Assembly: GCF_030409055.1 (NCBI RefSeq)
Contig: NZ_CP116619.1
Coordinates: 2,643,628-2,707,627, forward strand
From: Trichocoleus desertorum NBK24
GTDB taxonomy: Bacteria > Cyanobacteriota > Cyanobacteriia > FACHB-46
Length of the DNA: 64,000 nt
Direction of reading: 5' to 3'
In this document: in pieces, positions 11,074 to 19,799 of the stretch
Position numbering within the stretch: position 1 is the stretch's first letter
Layout of the letters: every line of letters starts with the position of its first letter
The notes under the pieces: model-generated
Seen by the model: only the letters and a program-made list of their open reading frames with translations
Database searches by the model: none
What the model was told of the DNA's origin: nothing
Made by a program: the position numbers and the translations under genes

Positions 11074-13929
11074 CTACGGCAATTCTGTCACTGGAGACGT
11101 TACAGGTGCATCTAGCAAGAGCTGGCTACTAGGCATTAGAACTGAAGCTGGAATTGTCGCGGATGGTGCGGGGGTTGTAGAAGCTTCATGCTCTAGAAGG
11201 GCAATGCGCTCCCGTAGAGACTGTTTCGGACGCGGCGGCTGTTCCGGTGGGGGCACAGTGGGTACAGGGTCAGGAGAGGAATTCCCTTGCTGTAAATTCG
11301 GATCTGTAGCGGGTGCAATCGGGACGGTCTCGGCAGGATTAGTGATGAAAGGCTCTAAGCGATCGCTTGGTGCGGTTGGTGGCATCTCCAAGGGCTGTGA
11401 TTCCACCCCAGTCGAATCATCAGCAGGATTTTCTGGAGAGGTAGTAAACGGTTCCAGGTTGTTGCTAGGGGAAGTCGATGGCCAAGACGATGGCTCAGAG
11501 TTTGAAGGTGGATAGGCATCCTCTGTAGGTGCGTCCGCTGGAGCAGTAAAAGGTTCTAAAGTTTCACTAGAACCAGGTCTAGAGGCAGGTGCTTCATTGA
11601 GCGGTCTGGAAGGATCGTCATTGAAGGGCGACTCGAATGGTTCAGAGGTGTCTTGAGGTGCAGTAAAAGGTTCTCCCGCAGGTTGAGAATTGAGAGGGGC
11701 GCTAGGGTCTGGAGCACCGTCATTGGGAGTAAGCTCATCAGGCGGCTCTGCTGGATCTGGTGTTAGGGGTTGCCAATAGTCATCCGGTTCTTCGCGATGG
11801 GGGTAAGTGTAACCACTTTCAGGTTCTGTGGCTGGCTCTGTGATTGGTTCTGTTAGTGGCTCTGATGGCTCATCATTGAACGAGGGATTGGAGGGTGAAC
11901 CATCCCCAGAATCATCCCTGGAGTCAAAAGAGGGTGCAGTGGTTGGTTGTGAGAAGGGATCAGTGGTCGGTTCCGAGAAAGGTGCAGTGGTCGGTTGTGA
12001 GAAGGAGTCAACCGGAGGCTGAGACGGTAGCGGTTGCCAGTTGTCCGTAGGCTTTGAGTTAGGGAAGCCAGGGGTAGGCTCTGGGTTGGAGAAGCTAGGA
12101 GAGTTGTTACTGGGTGAGTTATAGGGTGCAGTATCAGGCGCAGTATCAGGCGGAAAGGCAGGTTGCGAGTTCAGCGGTGTAGAAGTGTCCCTAGGGAACT
12201 CAGGAGGCAGATCATTCGGTGCTGCGTCTGGAGCAGTGATAAAAGAGTCAGGGGATGTTGGTTGGGGTGGGGTCAGAGGCGATGGAGCCACATTGGTGGC
12301 ATCAGGACTAGGCAATGGCTCGCTGAAAACCTCTGATTCACCTGGAGCCACTACTTTAGAAGTTTGAGCATCGAGAATAACCGTGGATGGCATCGGTTGA
12401 TCAAAGAGGCTCGATCGCTCACGAATTTGATTCAAGATTTGCTCACCGCGATTGCCCGACACAATCCGGGGTTGATATTGCGCCACCTCGACAGGCAAAA
12501 ACTCCACCTTCATTTGCTTGTCGCGCAAGGCGACCTTCAGCACAGCGGTATCATAATCGCTGCGAGAATTGCCGCCAAAAATGAAGTTACCGAGCGAGTA
12601 GGCGATCGGGCGTCCTTTATAAATTTCTGCCCCTTGAAGTACATGGGGATGGTGGCCCACGACCAAATCGGCTCCTACGTCAATCGTGTGGTGGGCTAAT
12701 TGAATCTGCAAATCTGCCGGATACTCAGCTAACTCTTCGCCCCAGTGGTAATTCACCACGATCCAGTCCACTTGCTTACGAATCGCTCGAATATCCTCGG
12801 CAATGCGGTCTTTACGGGTAGAATTGGTGCCCGCAGTGGCGATGTCTGCCGCATGGAGATCTGCGTCGTAGTAACCCAGATAAGCAATCCGCTGTCCCTT
12901 AACTTCTAGAATTTCTGGGCGACGAGCTTCTTTAATGTCTCGGCCAGCTCCAATGTGATGAATCCCCGCTTGATCTAGCGTCTCCAACGTTTCCATTAAC
13001 CCAGAGGCTTCGTAATCCATCGCATGATTGTTGGCTAGCGTCACAATATCAACGCCACCATTGCTCAACACTTCCACTGATTCAGGATCGGCTTTGAAGT
13101 TAAATTGCTTATCGGGTAGCGGGGTGGTAGCGTCAGTCAAAGGATTTTCGAGATTCACCATCGCCACATCTGCTTGGCGATATTCCTTCATATCAGCAAA
13201 GGCCCAGTTGTAGTCTTCGCCGACTAAATCCTCAAAGGCATCGGCCAGAGTGACATCGCCACCAAACATCAAGGTGACGGCTGGATCGGAGGGGTTGAGC
13301 AAGTTTTGGTGCTTCACCACCGGAACCGTTTCCAAGGCAGCTCGAATCGTATTGGGTCGGTTGGATGCAGCAGTGGTGAGGGTAGATTCTGGCCTTTGTC
13401 CGTTGGCGGAGGCGATTGTGGGTGCGGTCGGAGTGTCGTTGTAGCTGAGCAGGCAACCTAAGACAAAAGCTGCCACGGCAGAACCACTGAGGAGGAGGGA
13501 GCGGGCTAGCTTGAGGTAGACGCGCTGGTCTAGGAGTTGTTTGACTGAATGTGGTTTAGCCACGGCTGGGGCGCGGCTGGATGGAGAGTGCGATCGCTTT
13601 TGGCGTCTAGCAGCATTGGCTAAACGAACCGACTGCTGCCACAAAACCTGGCTCTCATCCGTAAAGCGGGCAGTAATTCGTACCCCTTCAATGAAATCTA
13701 GGTTGAGCTTACAGAGGCGATGGCAAATGAATCGGACTAAGCGCTCGCGTTCTGGGATGCGATCGAACTCCACCGTAATATGCAGGCAATTAGAACGAAG
13801 GGGTCGAATTGAGGCGTAGATCCCTTGAGGCGCTAAGTAGCTATTCAGCCAATAGGCGATCGCTCGAACATTTCCTTCTCGCGCTAACTCCAGCACCGAA
13901 GGTTGATAAACATCATTAGAATAAGCCAT
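11074..13929 (-). CDS. Large CapA-family (poly-gamma-glutamate synthesis/metallophosphatase-like) membrane protein with a long Pro/Ser/Glu-rich tail
   Basis: 951 residues from ATG 13929, chosen because GAGGAG stands about 8 nt upstream; a GTG 9 nt earlier would be too close to it. There are four parts. Residues 1-100 form a small alpha/beta domain of a type I associate with several cyanobacterial proteins. A transmembrane segment lies near 142-162 ('LLLSGSAVAAFVLGCLLSY'). The CapA domain spans about 217-485, with 'MFGGDVTL', 'VNLENPLTD', 'LANNHAMDY', 'HWGEE' and 'VGHHPHVLQG', i.e. the metal-binding Asp, Asn and His residues. The remaining 450 or so residues are low complexity, with repeats such as EPFTAP and TTAPF. 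It is probably anchored in the inner membrane with the enzyme outside, acting on capsule or wall polymer; the substrate is unknown. Confidence 0.87.
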   Translation of the reverse strand: MAYSNDVYQPSVLELAREGNVRAIAYWLNSYLAPQGIYASIRPLRSNCLHITVEFDRIPERERLVRFICHRLCKLNLDFIEGVRITARFTDESQVLWQQSVRLANAARRQKRSHSPSSRAPAVAKPHSVKQLLDQRVYLKLARSLLLSGSAVAAFVLGCLLSYNDTPTAPTIASANGQRPESTLTTAASNRPNTIRAALETVPVVKHQNLLNPSDPAVTLMFGGDVTLADAFEDLVGEDYNWAFADMKEYRQADVAMVNLENPLTDATTPLPDKQFNFKADPESVEVLSNGGVDIVTLANNHAMDYEASGLMETLETLDQAGIHHIGAGRDIKEARRPEILEVKGQRIAYLGYYDADLHAADIATAGTNSTRKDRIAEDIRAIRKQVDWIVVNYHWGEELAEYPADLQIQLAHHTIDVGADLVVGHHPHVLQGAEIYKGRPIAYSLGNFIFGGNSRSDYDTAVLKVALRDKQMKVEFLPVEVAQYQPRIVSGNRGEQILNQIRERSSLFDQPMPSTVILDAQTSKVVAPGESEVFSEPLPSPDATNVAPSPLTPPQPTSPDSFITAPDAAPNDLPPEFPRDTSTPLNSQPAFPPDTAPDTAPYNSPSNNSPSFSNPEPTPGFPNSKPTDNWQPLPSQPPVDSFSQPTTAPFSEPTTDPFSQPTTAPSFDSRDDSGDGSPSNPSFNDEPSEPLTEPITEPATEPESGYTYPHREEPDDYWQPLTPDPAEPPDELTPNDGAPDPSAPLNSQPAGEPFTAPQDTSEPFESPFNDDPSRPLNEAPASRPGSSETLEPFTAPADAPTEDAYPPSNSEPSSWPSTSPSNNLEPFTTSPENPADDSTGVESQPLEMPPTAPSDRLEPFITNPAETVPIAPATDPNLQQGNSSPDPVPTVPPPEQPPRPKQSLRERIALLEHEASTTPAPSATIPASVLMPSSQLLLDAPVTSPVTELP

Positions 13930-14275
13930 CCTCTTCACTCCTCAACATCAACTGCCGCCGTTCTTCCAGTTGCACCCACAAATTGGCAGATGATTGACCC
14001 TATCTTATCGGCATTAAATCACTAATTACCCAAGCGGGAAACCTATTTACAGCCTTAATACAGAATAATTAGCCCTGCTAGAACTGTAGTTCACGCTATT
14101 TTGACTTCGTGGACGCAGACACTACTCTTCTCAATTGATATTAATTGTCAGTGATATTAATCACAAGTTTATGGCGTTTAAAGTCACAGGTTTTAGTCGA
14201 TCTTAATCAACTGCTAGAACTCAAAAGTATTTGATAGTAAGGGTGGAAGTACAAACGTCAGGATAATTCGTAGCT
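13930..14275. other. Divergent intergenic region with a direct repeat
   Basis: A 346-bp AT-rich gap between the divergent CapA-like and small-protein genes must carry both promoters. TGATATTAAT occurs twice in direct orientation (14136-14145 and 14152-14161), 16 bp apart, which could be a regulator site. I see no gene in it. Confidence 0.5.
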
Positions 14276-14500
14276 ATGATCCATACGCTCGTACAATCTG
14301 CTTTCCAAACAGGCTGTCTCAGCGTGGAATCTGAGGGGTTAATCCGCCAGGTATTAGCAATTAGGGGCTATAAAGCTGCTGATTTAGAAGTGCTAGAAAA
14401 GCTATATAGCGCGGTTCATTCGGGAATAATTAAGCGGGAAGCTTCTGGATCAATGGAAATGCCCTTGCAACGTCTCGGTTCTGGGGCAGGACGGGGATAA
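14276..14500 (+). CDS. Small conserved cyanobacterial protein, unknown function
   Basis: 74 residues, soluble, predicted mostly helical in the first 55 residues ('LIRQVLAIRGYKAADLEVLEKLYSAVHSGII'-like amphipathic pattern) with a disordered Gly/Arg-rich tail. The size and pattern recall small hypothetical proteins common in cyanobacteria, but I cannot attach a function. It starts at the ATG at 14276, stands alone, and is followed by a plausible terminator at 14708. Confidence 0.65.
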   Translation: MIHTLVQSAFQTGCLSVESEGLIRQVLAIRGYKAADLEVLEKLYSAVHSGIIKREASGSMEMPLQRLGSGAGRG

Positions 14501-14707
14501 CTCTCAGTTGAAGCAAAAACTAGCAGGGTAGAAGGTTTCACTGAACCCTTGCGACGGTGGTAAAGAATGCTTTAGCTTAGCAAGTCTTAAACCCTGATCT
14601 TTTGGAACCCAATTTTTATTTGACGACTCAGCGATTTTAATTCCAATCAAATTAGATTTTTATCAGCTTTGAACCAAAAGTTTCCCTCCTAATGACCTAT
14701 CAGACCT

Positions 14708-14737
14708 TAAGCTCCTAATTCAGGGGCTTATTTTTTT
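14708..14737 (+). terminator. Probable intrinsic terminator
   Basis: TAAGCTCCT (14708-14716) and AGGGGCTTA (14722-14730) pair with one G-U, followed by a run of seven T. The T-run is on the plus strand, so it ends transcription from the small gene at 14276 before it enters the opposing AAA ATPase gene. Confidence 0.7.
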
Positions 14738-16283
14738 AGTTACGGGTTCTAGATTTCTGCTGCTTCTGTTCCCAAGCTCGAAGAATATGAGCCATCGTTA
14801 CCTTAATCTCTAATGACTCTGCGGCTGCATAGAAGGTCGCAGCTTGGGCGATCGCTCGGATTTCACCCCCGCTCAAAGGCAGCTTGTGAGCCAGAAACTC
14901 CCAATCGATACTAGAGTCTAAGCTAATTGTGGCTGGAAAGACTTGGTGCCACAACTTCAAGCGATCGCCCGGAATGGGCAGCAAAAATTCTAAAATGTGG
15001 TCAATTTCCTGTCGCCAATGCCATCGAACCGATTGCAACATCGGCACACTGAATAAGGTGATCCCTCGCTGTTGCTGACGCTGGTGAATCAGTTGGTGAA
15101 GCTCTGCGCTCGCTAATGGAGCAGAACGTCCCAGCCAAAGCTGCGCTGACTTAATCAGCAATACAGTTGGGCTATGTGCGTGAATCTCCTGAAGCAACCC
15201 TGGAAATTCTGCGGGCGGAACCAATGCCAGATCAGTCCAGAATAGGGAAGTTTGTAGTTGTTGAGCGATCGCGGCGGCTGCCATTGTTTTGCCTGTACCC
15301 GCTGCTCCTACCAAAATTGCCACGGTTCCAGGTAGTGGTGGAATAGTAGAGGCATCAAGCTGTAACTGGCTCCACACTGCCTGTACATCAGACCAGAGTT
15401 CTACCCGCCGTCCCAAATGCTGCAAGGTTTCTAGGAGCGATGGCGGCAAAATTAGTTGCGTCCAATTAGGTGTAGTAGGTATAGTTTTTGCTTCATGTAG
15501 GTGGCAAGGCAGCAGAGAAGGGCTATGAGGAATTGGGGGCACCTTAGGAAGCTGAGGCGGTTGAAGCAAAATCTGTAAAGTTTGCGGTTGCGGCTGCTCA
15601 GCTAATAAGTAATTCACCAAGCTATCACTCAGCTTCAGCCGACGAGTTAGCAACGTTTCGTCGCCACAAGCCACAATTTGCAACAAACCCTGATGAATCA
15701 AGCCAGAGTTGGTAGTTAGATAAGCTCGCCCTGCTTGCCATTCCTGATCATTGCGGCATAGTAATCGCAACACCAAATCAACGGTAGGTAGGTCAGGGCA
15801 ACCACAACTACTAGAAACTTGAACCGCCACTCGCGCTGCTGAACTGGACTCTTGGCTTTGTAAATAGCTGTAGAGCTTAGCGTAGCGACGATTAATTTCT
15901 GGAGCCAAGCTAAACAGCACAAGGTTCTTCTCGAAGATCGTAAGCTTGAGGCGATCGCGCAACTGAGGTAAACCCAAAGCGACACCCTGCTGCAAACTAG
16001 CCTGAATTCGAGCTTCCATCTGCTGCTGATAGCTGGTGGCAGAGCTGCTCCGATTGGTGGGACGTGGACGAATTTCGTCGTAACCAACAGTGCTATCTAA
16101 GGTAACTAAGCCTTTCCACCAATGACTTGTGACCCGATCAGCCCGTGACTGGGCCACTCGGTCTACCGTTTTTTGCTCTTGACGTTGCCGAGCGATCGCC
16201 ACACTCAGGATGCGATCGAGCCAAGTCAGTTCTGCTTTCAGGTAGGCCCAGTTATTCTGAAACCCTTCCACTGGATCACTCAT
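14736..16283 (-). CDS. AAA-type ATPase with degenerate Walker B
   Basis: 515 residues. The N-terminal 270 residues are helical/winged-helix-like and are followed by a Pro-rich linker (232-256). The AAA module has an intact Walker A, GAAGTGKT (326-333). At the Walker B position (373-383) the sequence reads TVLLIKSAQLW, with Lys378-Ser379 where Asp-Glu is expected. Sensor 1 also lacks the usual Asn ('LFSVPML'). The C-terminal small domain is recognisable ('LSGGEIRAIAQAATFYAA'). It may bind ATP but hydrolyse it poorly. It overlaps the VOC gene upstream by 8 nt (ATGAGTGA), which indicates translational coupling. The layout resembles AAA proteins near phage-tail-like (eCIS) loci, but no such genes are in the window. 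Confidence 0.8.
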   Translation of the reverse strand: MSDPVEGFQNNWAYLKAELTWLDRILSVAIARQRQEQKTVDRVAQSRADRVTSHWWKGLVTLDSTVGYDEIRPRPTNRSSSATSYQQQMEARIQASLQQGVALGLPQLRDRLKLTIFEKNLVLFSLAPEINRRYAKLYSYLQSQESSSAARVAVQVSSSCGCPDLPTVDLVLRLLCRNDQEWQAGRAYLTTNSGLIHQGLLQIVACGDETLLTRRLKLSDSLVNYLLAEQPQPQTLQILLQPPQLPKVPPIPHSPSLLPCHLHEAKTIPTTPNWTQLILPPSLLETLQHLGRRVELWSDVQAVWSQLQLDASTIPPLPGTVAILVGAAGTGKTMAAAAIAQQLQTSLFWTDLALVPPAEFPGLLQEIHAHSPTVLLIKSAQLWLGRSAPLASAELHQLIHQRQQQRGITLFSVPMLQSVRWHWRQEIDHILEFLLPIPGDRLKLWHQVFPATISLDSSIDWEFLAHKLPLSGGEIRAIAQAATFYAAAESLEIKVTMAHILRAWEQKQQKSRTRN

Positions 16284-16764
16284 GATTCATCACCCGGATG
16301 AATTCGAGGGGTAAGCCATCCGCATCGGCAATGAAAGCAACTTCATAGATGCGATCGCCAATCATTTGTTGAGTCGGTTCCAAAAGCACCTTTAAGGGCT
16401 GGATCTGCTCTGGCTGAGTCTCCGCTGCCGCCAAAAATTTCGCTTGTAAATTCTCCAGCCACTTTGGCAAATCCGCAGTGGTATCGGTGAGGTCAAAGGA
16501 GAGGTGATAGTACCCGGTGTAGTGCTCGTCGTTAAAAGCATCAGCCACTGGACGCGGTTGCGGAATTTGGATCAACTCAATCCGTCCGTTCAAGCCTTCC
16601 ATCCAGCAAGCCAAGGTGTAGCCTGTGGTGAATCGTTCGTTAACTACAAACCCTAATTGCTCGTAAAACGCGATCGCTCGATGGATATTGGCAGTCCGAA
16701 TAGATGCGTGATGCATAGGTGATGAAGCTAAGCGCGTCGGGCCGTTAGCTAATGAATGGCTCAC
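16276..16764 (-). CDS. VOC (glyoxalase/bleomycin-resistance/dioxygenase) superfamily protein
   Basis: 162 residues. The typical VOC opening is present ('HHASIRTANIHRAIAFYEQLGF'-type, with the betaalphabetabetabeta metal-site His), then 'IELIQIP' with Glu, 'YYHLSFDL' with His, and the closing 'DADGLPLEFIR' with Glu, so the four metal-ligand positions look filled. Family members are glyoxalases, isomerases or dioxygenases; which one this is cannot be read from sequence. Its end overlaps the start of the AAA ATPase gene by 8 nt, so the two are likely co-produced. Confidence 0.85.
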   Translation of the reverse strand: MSHSLANGPTRLASSPMHHASIRTANIHRAIAFYEQLGFVVNERFTTGYTLACWMEGLNGRIELIQIPQPRPVADAFNDEHYTGYYHLSFDLTDTTADLPKWLENLQAKFLAAAETQPEQIQPLKVLLEPTQQMIGDRIYEVAFIADADGLPLEFIRVMNHE

Positions 16765-16777
16765 GGCTCAGGATGGA

Positions 16778-17287
16778 TTACTCAAACAATCGGAAATAGG
16801 GATAACGAACCGGAGCACCTGGCTCTTTTTCTAAGTCGAAATTAATTACATCCCAGCAAGGGTCTTCTTCTGGGCTAGGACTAAACTCTACGGGCAGACC
16901 GTAAAGCCGAGGTTTGGCTGAATCTGTCTGACCCCGCCAGGGAGTGCTGCGTTCTAAATAAGCGCTAATTAAATCTTTATAGCGTTGGGCAATAATGACG
17001 CGAGTCGCCCGATAGCCTTGGGTGTAAAGCCGATCTAACGCTTCGTGGATTTCAAACCGAATGCCGTCTGGATGCGTGTGCTGACGATACCATTCGTTAT
17101 TCCACTGCCTCCAGTGACGTCCTGACTGCAAGTGAACCAGTTCGCCTGTTTGTGGATCTGATTCAAAAGCACCGTGCCTCTGACACAAATAAGTATCTGT
17201 CAGGGTTAGGGCCGGAATGGTTTGACGGCAGTGCGGGCACTGAATCTCCGGACCAAAAATTGGATACTGTAAGCCATGAGTCATCAT
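16778..17287 (-). CDS. TIGR02652 family protein (cyanobacterial, zinc-ribbon N-terminus)
   Basis: 169 residues. The protein starts with 'YPIFGPEIQCPHCRQTIPAL' and then 'YLCQRHGAF', a Cys-x2-Cys ... Cys/His zinc-ribbon-like arrangement, followed by a Trp- and Arg-rich region ('HWRQWNNEWYRQH') and a conserved aromatic C-terminus ending 'PYFRLFE'. This pattern matches the family I know as TIGR02652, found throughout cyanobacteria and not characterised. Two consecutive ATGs begin the frame. It lies 13 nt upstream of the VOC and AAA genes and is likely in one operon with them. Confidence 0.8.
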   Translation of the reverse strand: MMTHGLQYPIFGPEIQCPHCRQTIPALTLTDTYLCQRHGAFESDPQTGELVHLQSGRHWRQWNNEWYRQHTHPDGIRFEIHEALDRLYTQGYRATRVIIAQRYKDLISAYLERSTPWRGQTDSAKPRLYGLPVEFSPSPEEDPCWDVINFDLEKEPGAPVRYPYFRLFE

Positions 17288-17404
17288 GAAGTGCGGATCT
17301 GCATGGTATTTCTGCGTCAGTGCCAGTTTTATTTATTATAACTAGGGAAGTCTTGCCCTAGATGTCAATTCTATGGGCATTCTGCTGATACTCTGGGCAC
17401 AATT

Positions 17405-17962
17405 TTGAGTGATTTCAACCCATCTTCTCTAATTTCGGCCTCTTATTGGCCTGCACCGGATCTTTCTCAAGCTGCCTTTGTAGCTCCAGGTGCGACGGTT
17501 ATGGGTAATGTAGCGATCGCTGCTGGGGCCAGCATTTGGTTTGGTGCAGTGGTGCGGGCTGATGTCGAGCGTATTGAAATTGGCATCTGTACCAATGTTC
17601 AGGATGGCGCTATTTTGCATGGCGATCCTGGTAAGCCCACGATCTTGGAAGACTACGTCACCATTGGGCATCGCGCCGTCATTCACAGTGCTCATATTGA
17701 GCAAGGGTGCTTAATTGGGATTGGGGCGATCGTGCTGGATGGAGTGCGTGTGGGGGCAGGCAGCATTGTGGGGGCAGGTTCGGTCGTGACCAAAGATGTC
17801 CCTCCGCGATCGCTCGTGGTCGGAGTTCCGGCAAAGCGACTGCGTGAACTCTCAGATGAAGAAGTTGCAGACTTATTTGAACATGCCCGTCGTTATGAAA
17901 GATTGGCCTTGGTTCACGCAGGCAAAGGCACAGATATTGGCTTTACCCAAGCACCTGCTTAG
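17405..17962 (+). CDS. Gamma-carbonic-anhydrase-like left-handed beta-helix protein
   Basis: 185 residues. Hexapeptide-repeat (left-handed beta-helix) protein: 'APGATVMGNVAIAAGASIWFGAVVRAD' type turns, then 'NVQDGAILHGD' and 'TIGHRAVIHSAHIEQGC', which place three His residues where gamma carbonic anhydrases bind metal. Relatives include YrdA/PaaY and the CcmM N-terminal domain. Activity is therefore possible but unproved, and it is not the carboxysome scaffold because the RbcS-like repeats are absent. The start is a TTG at 17405; no ATG or GTG in frame lies near it. Confidence 0.88.
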   Translation: MSDFNPSSLISASYWPAPDLSQAAFVAPGATVMGNVAIAAGASIWFGAVVRADVERIEIGICTNVQDGAILHGDPGKPTILEDYVTIGHRAVIHSAHIEQGCLIGIGAIVLDGVRVGAGSIVGAGSVVTKDVPPRSLVVGVPAKRLRELSDEEVADLFEHARRYERLALVHAGKGTDIGFTQAPA

Positions 17963-18125
17963 CCTCTTTTCTAGGACACTTCTTGTGAGTGATCTGCGAT
18001 CGCAGAGAGTGAGACAAAAGGCTGAGAAATTGCGATCGCTGTGAAAAAGCGCCCGTTTGGATAAATAATACAATTATGAGAGCTATTCAAAAATCTTTAA
18101 TCTCTGGTTAGAAGAGGATCGGGAT

Positions 18126-18245
18126 ATGGACTTGGATTTTCGTGTAGTGGTAGTTTTGCTGCCAGTTATTGTGGCTGGAAGCTGGGCAGCGTTCAACATT
18201 GCCAAGGCAGCCTTGGCTCAAATTCAGGGCTTTCTGACTAAGTAA
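18126..18245 (+). CDS. psbY: Photosystem II protein PsbY
   Basis: A 39-codon gene, MDLDFRVVVVLLPVIVAGSW then AAFNIAKAALAQIQGFLTK. It has a single transmembrane helix and a C-terminal amphipathic 'AFNIAKAALAQIQ' segment that matches cyanobacterial PsbY (the family pattern is roughly D-W/F-R-V, PV, AGW, FNI, QIQ). PsbY sits at the edge of photosystem II near cytochrome b559. 'agaggatc' upstream can serve as ribosome site, and an intrinsic terminator follows 42 nt after the stop. Confidence 0.93.
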   Translation: MDLDFRVVVVLLPVIVAGSWAAFNIAKAALAQIQGFLTK

Positions 18246-18287
18246 CCACAAAGTAGCGCTGAATTATTTCAGTTCACGTTATGCAAC

Positions 18288-18323
18288 AAACGACTGTCAT
18301 CCTTTATGGAACTACAGTCGTTT
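18288..18323 (+). terminator. psbY intrinsic terminator
   Basis: AAACGACTGT (18288-18297) and ACAGTCGTTT (18314-18323) pair perfectly over 10 bp, followed by 'ttgtttt'. It ends the psbY transcript. A 72-codon open frame that starts inside it is therefore not a gene. Confidence 0.88.
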
Positions 18324-18382
18324 TTGTTTTAGCGCTATGGGTGCGAGCAATTCGAGCGCTGGAGTTTTGTTGGGCTGTGGCT

Positions 18383-19123
18383 TTAATCAGGTTTTTGCTC
18401 GGTTATTTCAGACCATGCCAGCGGGTTGAAGGAAGTGTCGTAGTCGTAGACATCAATGTGTTCGGTCTGCTTGAGGAAATTCACTACTATGTAGGTTAAA
18501 GGGGTGGCGATCGCCTCGTAAGCCGTTTTGATCAACCATTGCGTCACGATTGCTGAAATCATCTGGCTAGCTGCGATCGTGCCGACAAAGGCTACCGTGA
18601 CGAAAATTAGCGAATCCAACCCTTGCCCTACAATCGTGGAACCAATGGTTCGCATCCAAAGCCACCGTCCCTGCGTGGCAACTTTCATCTTGGCTAACAC
18701 GAAGGAATTGACAAATTCCCCCACCAGATAGGCTAGAAACGAAGCCAGCAGTAACCGAGGTGTATTTCCCAGAATTCGCTCGTAAGCAGCTTGTCCATCC
18801 CAAAACGAGGCGGCTGGTAGTTGTTGACCCAGCCAAATAGCAAGCACGGCAATTAAGTTGCACAGAAACCCCAGCCAGATTGCTAGACGTGCCTGCCGAT
18901 ATCCATACACTTCAGTGAGCACATCCCCGCAGATATAGCTAATCGGAAAAATCACGATCGCAGCAGTGACGACCTGACCTTGCAGGCTCACCAGCTTAGT
19001 GGCGATAATGTTTGACACAATCAAGCAGGTCACGAATAGAACCACCACGAGCAGAAACCACCCAGAGTAACGCTCTGGTGGAGTGGGTGATGCGGCGGAG
19101 AAATGGGGTGAACGCTTGGGCAT
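18383..19123 (-). CDS. Queuosine precursor transporter (YhhQ/VUT family)
   Basis: 246 residues with about six hydrophobic segments. Family signatures are 'VSNIIATKLV', 'FPISYICGDVLTEVYGYRQAR', 'FVNSFVLAKMK' and 'STIVGQGLDSLIFV'. This family imports 7-cyano/7-aminomethyl-7-deazaguanine for the queuosine wobble modification of tRNA. The protein runs toward psbY from the opposite strand. No other queuosine gene is in the window. Confidence 0.92.
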   Translation of the reverse strand: MPKRSPHFSAASPTPPERYSGWFLLVVVLFVTCLIVSNIIATKLVSLQGQVVTAAIVIFPISYICGDVLTEVYGYRQARLAIWLGFLCNLIAVLAIWLGQQLPAASFWDGQAAYERILGNTPRLLLASFLAYLVGEFVNSFVLAKMKVATQGRWLWMRTIGSTIVGQGLDSLIFVTVAFVGTIAASQMISAIVTQWLIKTAYEAIATPLTYIVVNFLKQTEHIDVYDYDTSFNPLAWSEITEQKPD

Positions 19124-19220
19124 GATGCTTTCACAGAGAGTTTCTTGGAAAGCATTGTGGCACTGAATTTAGGAAAAGGGTTGAGATGCTGGGTTAAACC
19201 AAAAATTTGACGCTGACTGC

Positions 19221-19799
19221 CTAGCAGTCAGCGTTAGGTGATGTAGGCCCTACAGCCTGATAAAACTCCTTAGGTTTAACTTGAGTACTGTAGATTGCGC
19301 TCAGCAGCCCTGCTAAAGTTTCTGGCGTTAGCTTCTTTCTTTCTAATAACACTTGAGCGAGGATTTTTGCCTGACTCAATGGTAGCTGCGGGCTGGCAGA
19401 TAATTGTTGATTTTTCTGATTCAAGCTAGCTAAAGCTTGATAGACATGGACCAATTCTTGCTCTAGGACTTGAGTGTCGTGGTCCTTAGCTTCTAGTTGC
19501 TGCTTCAGAGACTTCAACTGTTCTTGTAACAATTCGATCGTATCTTCGAGCTTAGATTCGGTCTGATCATAAGCATCACCAATTTGCTCTAATACTTCTT
19601 GCTGCAATGATTTGCTTTGATAGACATGGACCAGCTCTTGCTCTAGGACTTGAGTGTCGTGGTCCTTAGCTTCTAGTTGCTGCTTCAAAGACTCCAACTG
19701 TTGTAGCAATTCGATCGCATCTTGGAGTTTAGATTCGGCCTGATCGTAAGCATTGCCAATTTGCTCTAATATTTCTGGCTCGAATGATTCGTTTGGCAT
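19221..19799 (-). CDS. Coiled-coil protein with an internal 60-residue duplication
   Basis: 192 residues, rich in Glu, Gln and Leu, with no signal or membrane segment. Two near-identical units occur, each opening with 'EQIG-AYDQ-ESKL', continuing through 'ELLQ...LKQQLEAKDHDTQVL' and ending 'EQELVHVYQ', followed by a short globular C-terminal part ('LSQAKILAQVLLERKKLTPE'). Long heptad patterns suggest an extended dimer. The two units are spaced 180 bp apart at the DNA level. I do not recognise a family. Confidence 0.7.
   Translation of the reverse strand: MPNESFEPEILEQIGNAYDQAESKLQDAIELLQQLESLKQQLEAKDHDTQVLEQELVHVYQSKSLQQEVLEQIGDAYDQTESKLEDTIELLQEQLKSLKQQLEAKDHDTQVLEQELVHVYQALASLNQKNQQLSASPQLPLSQAKILAQVLLERKKLTPETLAGLLSAIYSTQVKPKEFYQAVGPTSPNADC
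19438..19799. repeat. 180-bp in-frame tandem duplication
   Basis: The sequence from 19438 and from 19618 is almost identical for at least 75 bp ('tagacatggaccaattcttg' versus 'tagacatggaccagctcttg' and onward) and then diverges gradually, with one 3-nt indel. The offset is exactly 180 bp, so the reading frame of the coiled-coil gene is kept. Higher similarity at one end suggests either recent duplication or local gene conversion. Confidence 0.9.

Noticed and set aside
11030-13819. Plus-strand frames such as 11030-11515 with Gly/Ser-rich sequence
   Set aside because: They are antisense readings of the CapA-like gene and its low-complexity tail.
14736-17287. Part of a phage-tail-like (eCIS) gene cluster
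   Set aside because: The AAA ATPase resembles those found near such loci, but no tail, sheath or baseplate genes are present.
18281-18499. Plus frame of 72 codons after psbY
   Set aside because: It starts inside the psbY terminator hairpin and runs over the 3' end of the opposing transporter gene.
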